This document shows positions 21,886 to 22,358 of a DNA stretch of 22,358 nt, piece by piece (the first letter of the stretch is position 1; each line of letters opens with the position of its first letter). This DNA is from CAVDAL01 sp963606965 (GTDB lineage: Bacteria; Actinomycetota; Coriobacteriia; Coriobacteriales; QAMH01): the NCBI GenBank assembly GCA_963606965.1, contig CAVDAL010000104.1, positions 1 through 22,358 on the forward strand, in the 5' to 3' direction. The notes under the pieces were generated by a model. It was not told the DNA's origin. It made no database searches and saw nothing but the letters and a program-made list of their open reading frames with translations. The position numbers were made by a program, and so were the translations under genes.

Positions 21886-21894
21886 TGCTAAAAT
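21886..21894 (+). promoter_or_regulatory. Extended -10 promoter of glmS
   Basis: TGC-TAAAAT (21886-21894) is an extended -10, the same form as upstream of the cyclophilin gene. No good -35 is visible. The start would be near 21901, giving a leader of about 24 bases with no room for a glmS ribozyme. Confidence 0.5.
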
Positions 21895-21924
21895 TTTGAG
21901 TCAGCACGCTAGGAGGTATTGCTT

Positions 21925-22358
21925 ATGTGCGGAATAGTCGGTTATGTTGGTAATAAGCCAGCAAAACAAGTATTAATAGACGGTTTAAAAAAGCTTGAAT
22001 ATCGCGGTTATGATTCTGCGGGAATTGCTCTTCCTGTTGAAGAAGGAACTTTAGATGTTGTTTGCAGGCGCGGTAAAGTCGCAGAACTTGAAGCTGCTGT
22101 TGAAAAAGATGATAACAATGCAACAATTGGTATTGGTCACACAAGATGGGCAACACATGGCAAGCCGAGCGAAAAAAATGCTCATCCTCATACAGATTGT
22201 TCTGGAAAAATTGCAATTGTTCACAATGGAATTATTGAAAATTTTGCAGCCTTGCGCGCAGAATTGATTGAACAAGGGCATCATTTTTCAAGCGAAACAG
22301 ACACAGAGGTAATAGCTCATTTGCTTGAGCGTTATTATGAAGATTCCTTGCTTGAAGC
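21925..22358 (+). CDS. glmS: Glucosamine-6-phosphate synthase (isomerising), N-terminal part
   Basis: The first 144 codons of GlmS, cut by the right edge (about 600 codons expected). GlmS makes glucosamine-6-phosphate from fructose-6-phosphate and glutamine, the first step to UDP-GlcNAc and peptidoglycan. The protein starts MCGIVGYVG, so Cys2 becomes the N-terminal nucleophile of the class II glutamine amidotransferase domain after Met removal. Further signatures are LEYRGYDSAG, HTRWATHG, HNGIIENF and ETDTEVIAHLL. AGGAGG is eight bases before ATG 21925. There is no glmS ribozyme in the short leader. Its location after rpmA, where obg is commonly found, is unusual. Confidence 0.97.
   Translation, partial: MCGIVGYVGNKPAKQVLIDGLKKLEYRGYDSAGIALPVEEGTLDVVCRRGKVAELEAAVEKDDNNATIGIGHTRWATHGKPSEKNAHPHTDCSGKIAIVHNGIIENFAALRAELIEQGHHFSSETDTEVIAHLLERYYEDSLLE

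Noticed and set aside
1..22358. Phage, insertion sequences, CRISPR, toxin-antitoxin or defence genes
   Set aside because: No transposase, integrase, spaced repeats or related families were found on either strand; the window is core housekeeping DNA.

Overview
The window is a continuous stretch of bacterial housekeeping genes, almost all on the + strand. One minus-strand gene and one truncated gene lie at the left edge. Shine-Dalgarno sites are strong (AGGAGG-like), envelope genes look Gram-positive, and ndk - mreBCD - mrdA - rodA - radical SAM/DUF2344 pair - rplU - rpmA is the order known from Actinomycetota such as Streptomyces. Base composition is clearly AT-leaning for that phylum. My best guess is a lower-GC Coriobacteriia-like actinobacterium, at moderate confidence; a clostridial origin is not excluded.

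Layout. 1-1218: the 3' end of an unidentified + strand gene, then a convergent secreted serine-hydrolase gene with a beta-lactamase-like fold. 1369-3066: a good sigma70-type promoter, tRNA-Tyr, tRNA-Thr, a terminator that uses the 3' end of tRNA-Thr as its 5' arm, tRNA-Met and tuf. 3148-6970: rpmG (only 49 codons), tRNA-Trp, secE, nusG, rplK, rplA, an L10-type leader RNA with an attenuator, rplJ and rplL, closed by a strong terminator. 7118-9061: a P1-family (S58) peptidase, tRNA-Arg, a 355-base gene-free gap with promoter-like and palindromic sites, and a cyclophilin. 9084-11040: a TPR membrane protein and ndk. 11134-17225: the cell-elongation operon mreB, mreC, mreD, mrdA (PBP2) and rodA. 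17227-20817: a DUF697-type protein, a TIGR03960-like radical SAM protein and its TIGR03936/DUF2344 partner. 20947-21804: rplU, with an unusual C-terminal extension, and rpmA. 21925-end: the 5' part of glmS.

How the genes work together. The left half supplies translation: aminoacyl-tRNA delivery (tuf, tRNAs), the ribosomal stalk (L11, L10, L7/L12), L1 and L33, plus transcription elongation (NusG) and protein export (SecE). The centre and right half build the rod-shaped wall: MreB filaments, the MreC/MreD scaffold, and the RodA-PBP2 polymerase-transpeptidase pair. GlmS makes the amino-sugar precursor of peptidoglycan.

I see no phage, insertion sequence, CRISPR array, toxin-antitoxin pair or defence system. 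The features most worth checking are the L21 protein fused to a Lys/Ala/Glu linker and a SAP/Rho_N-like module, the mutually exclusive pairings of the rplJL leader, the terminator built into tRNA-Thr, and the uncharacterised DUF697 gene at the end of the cell-shape operon.
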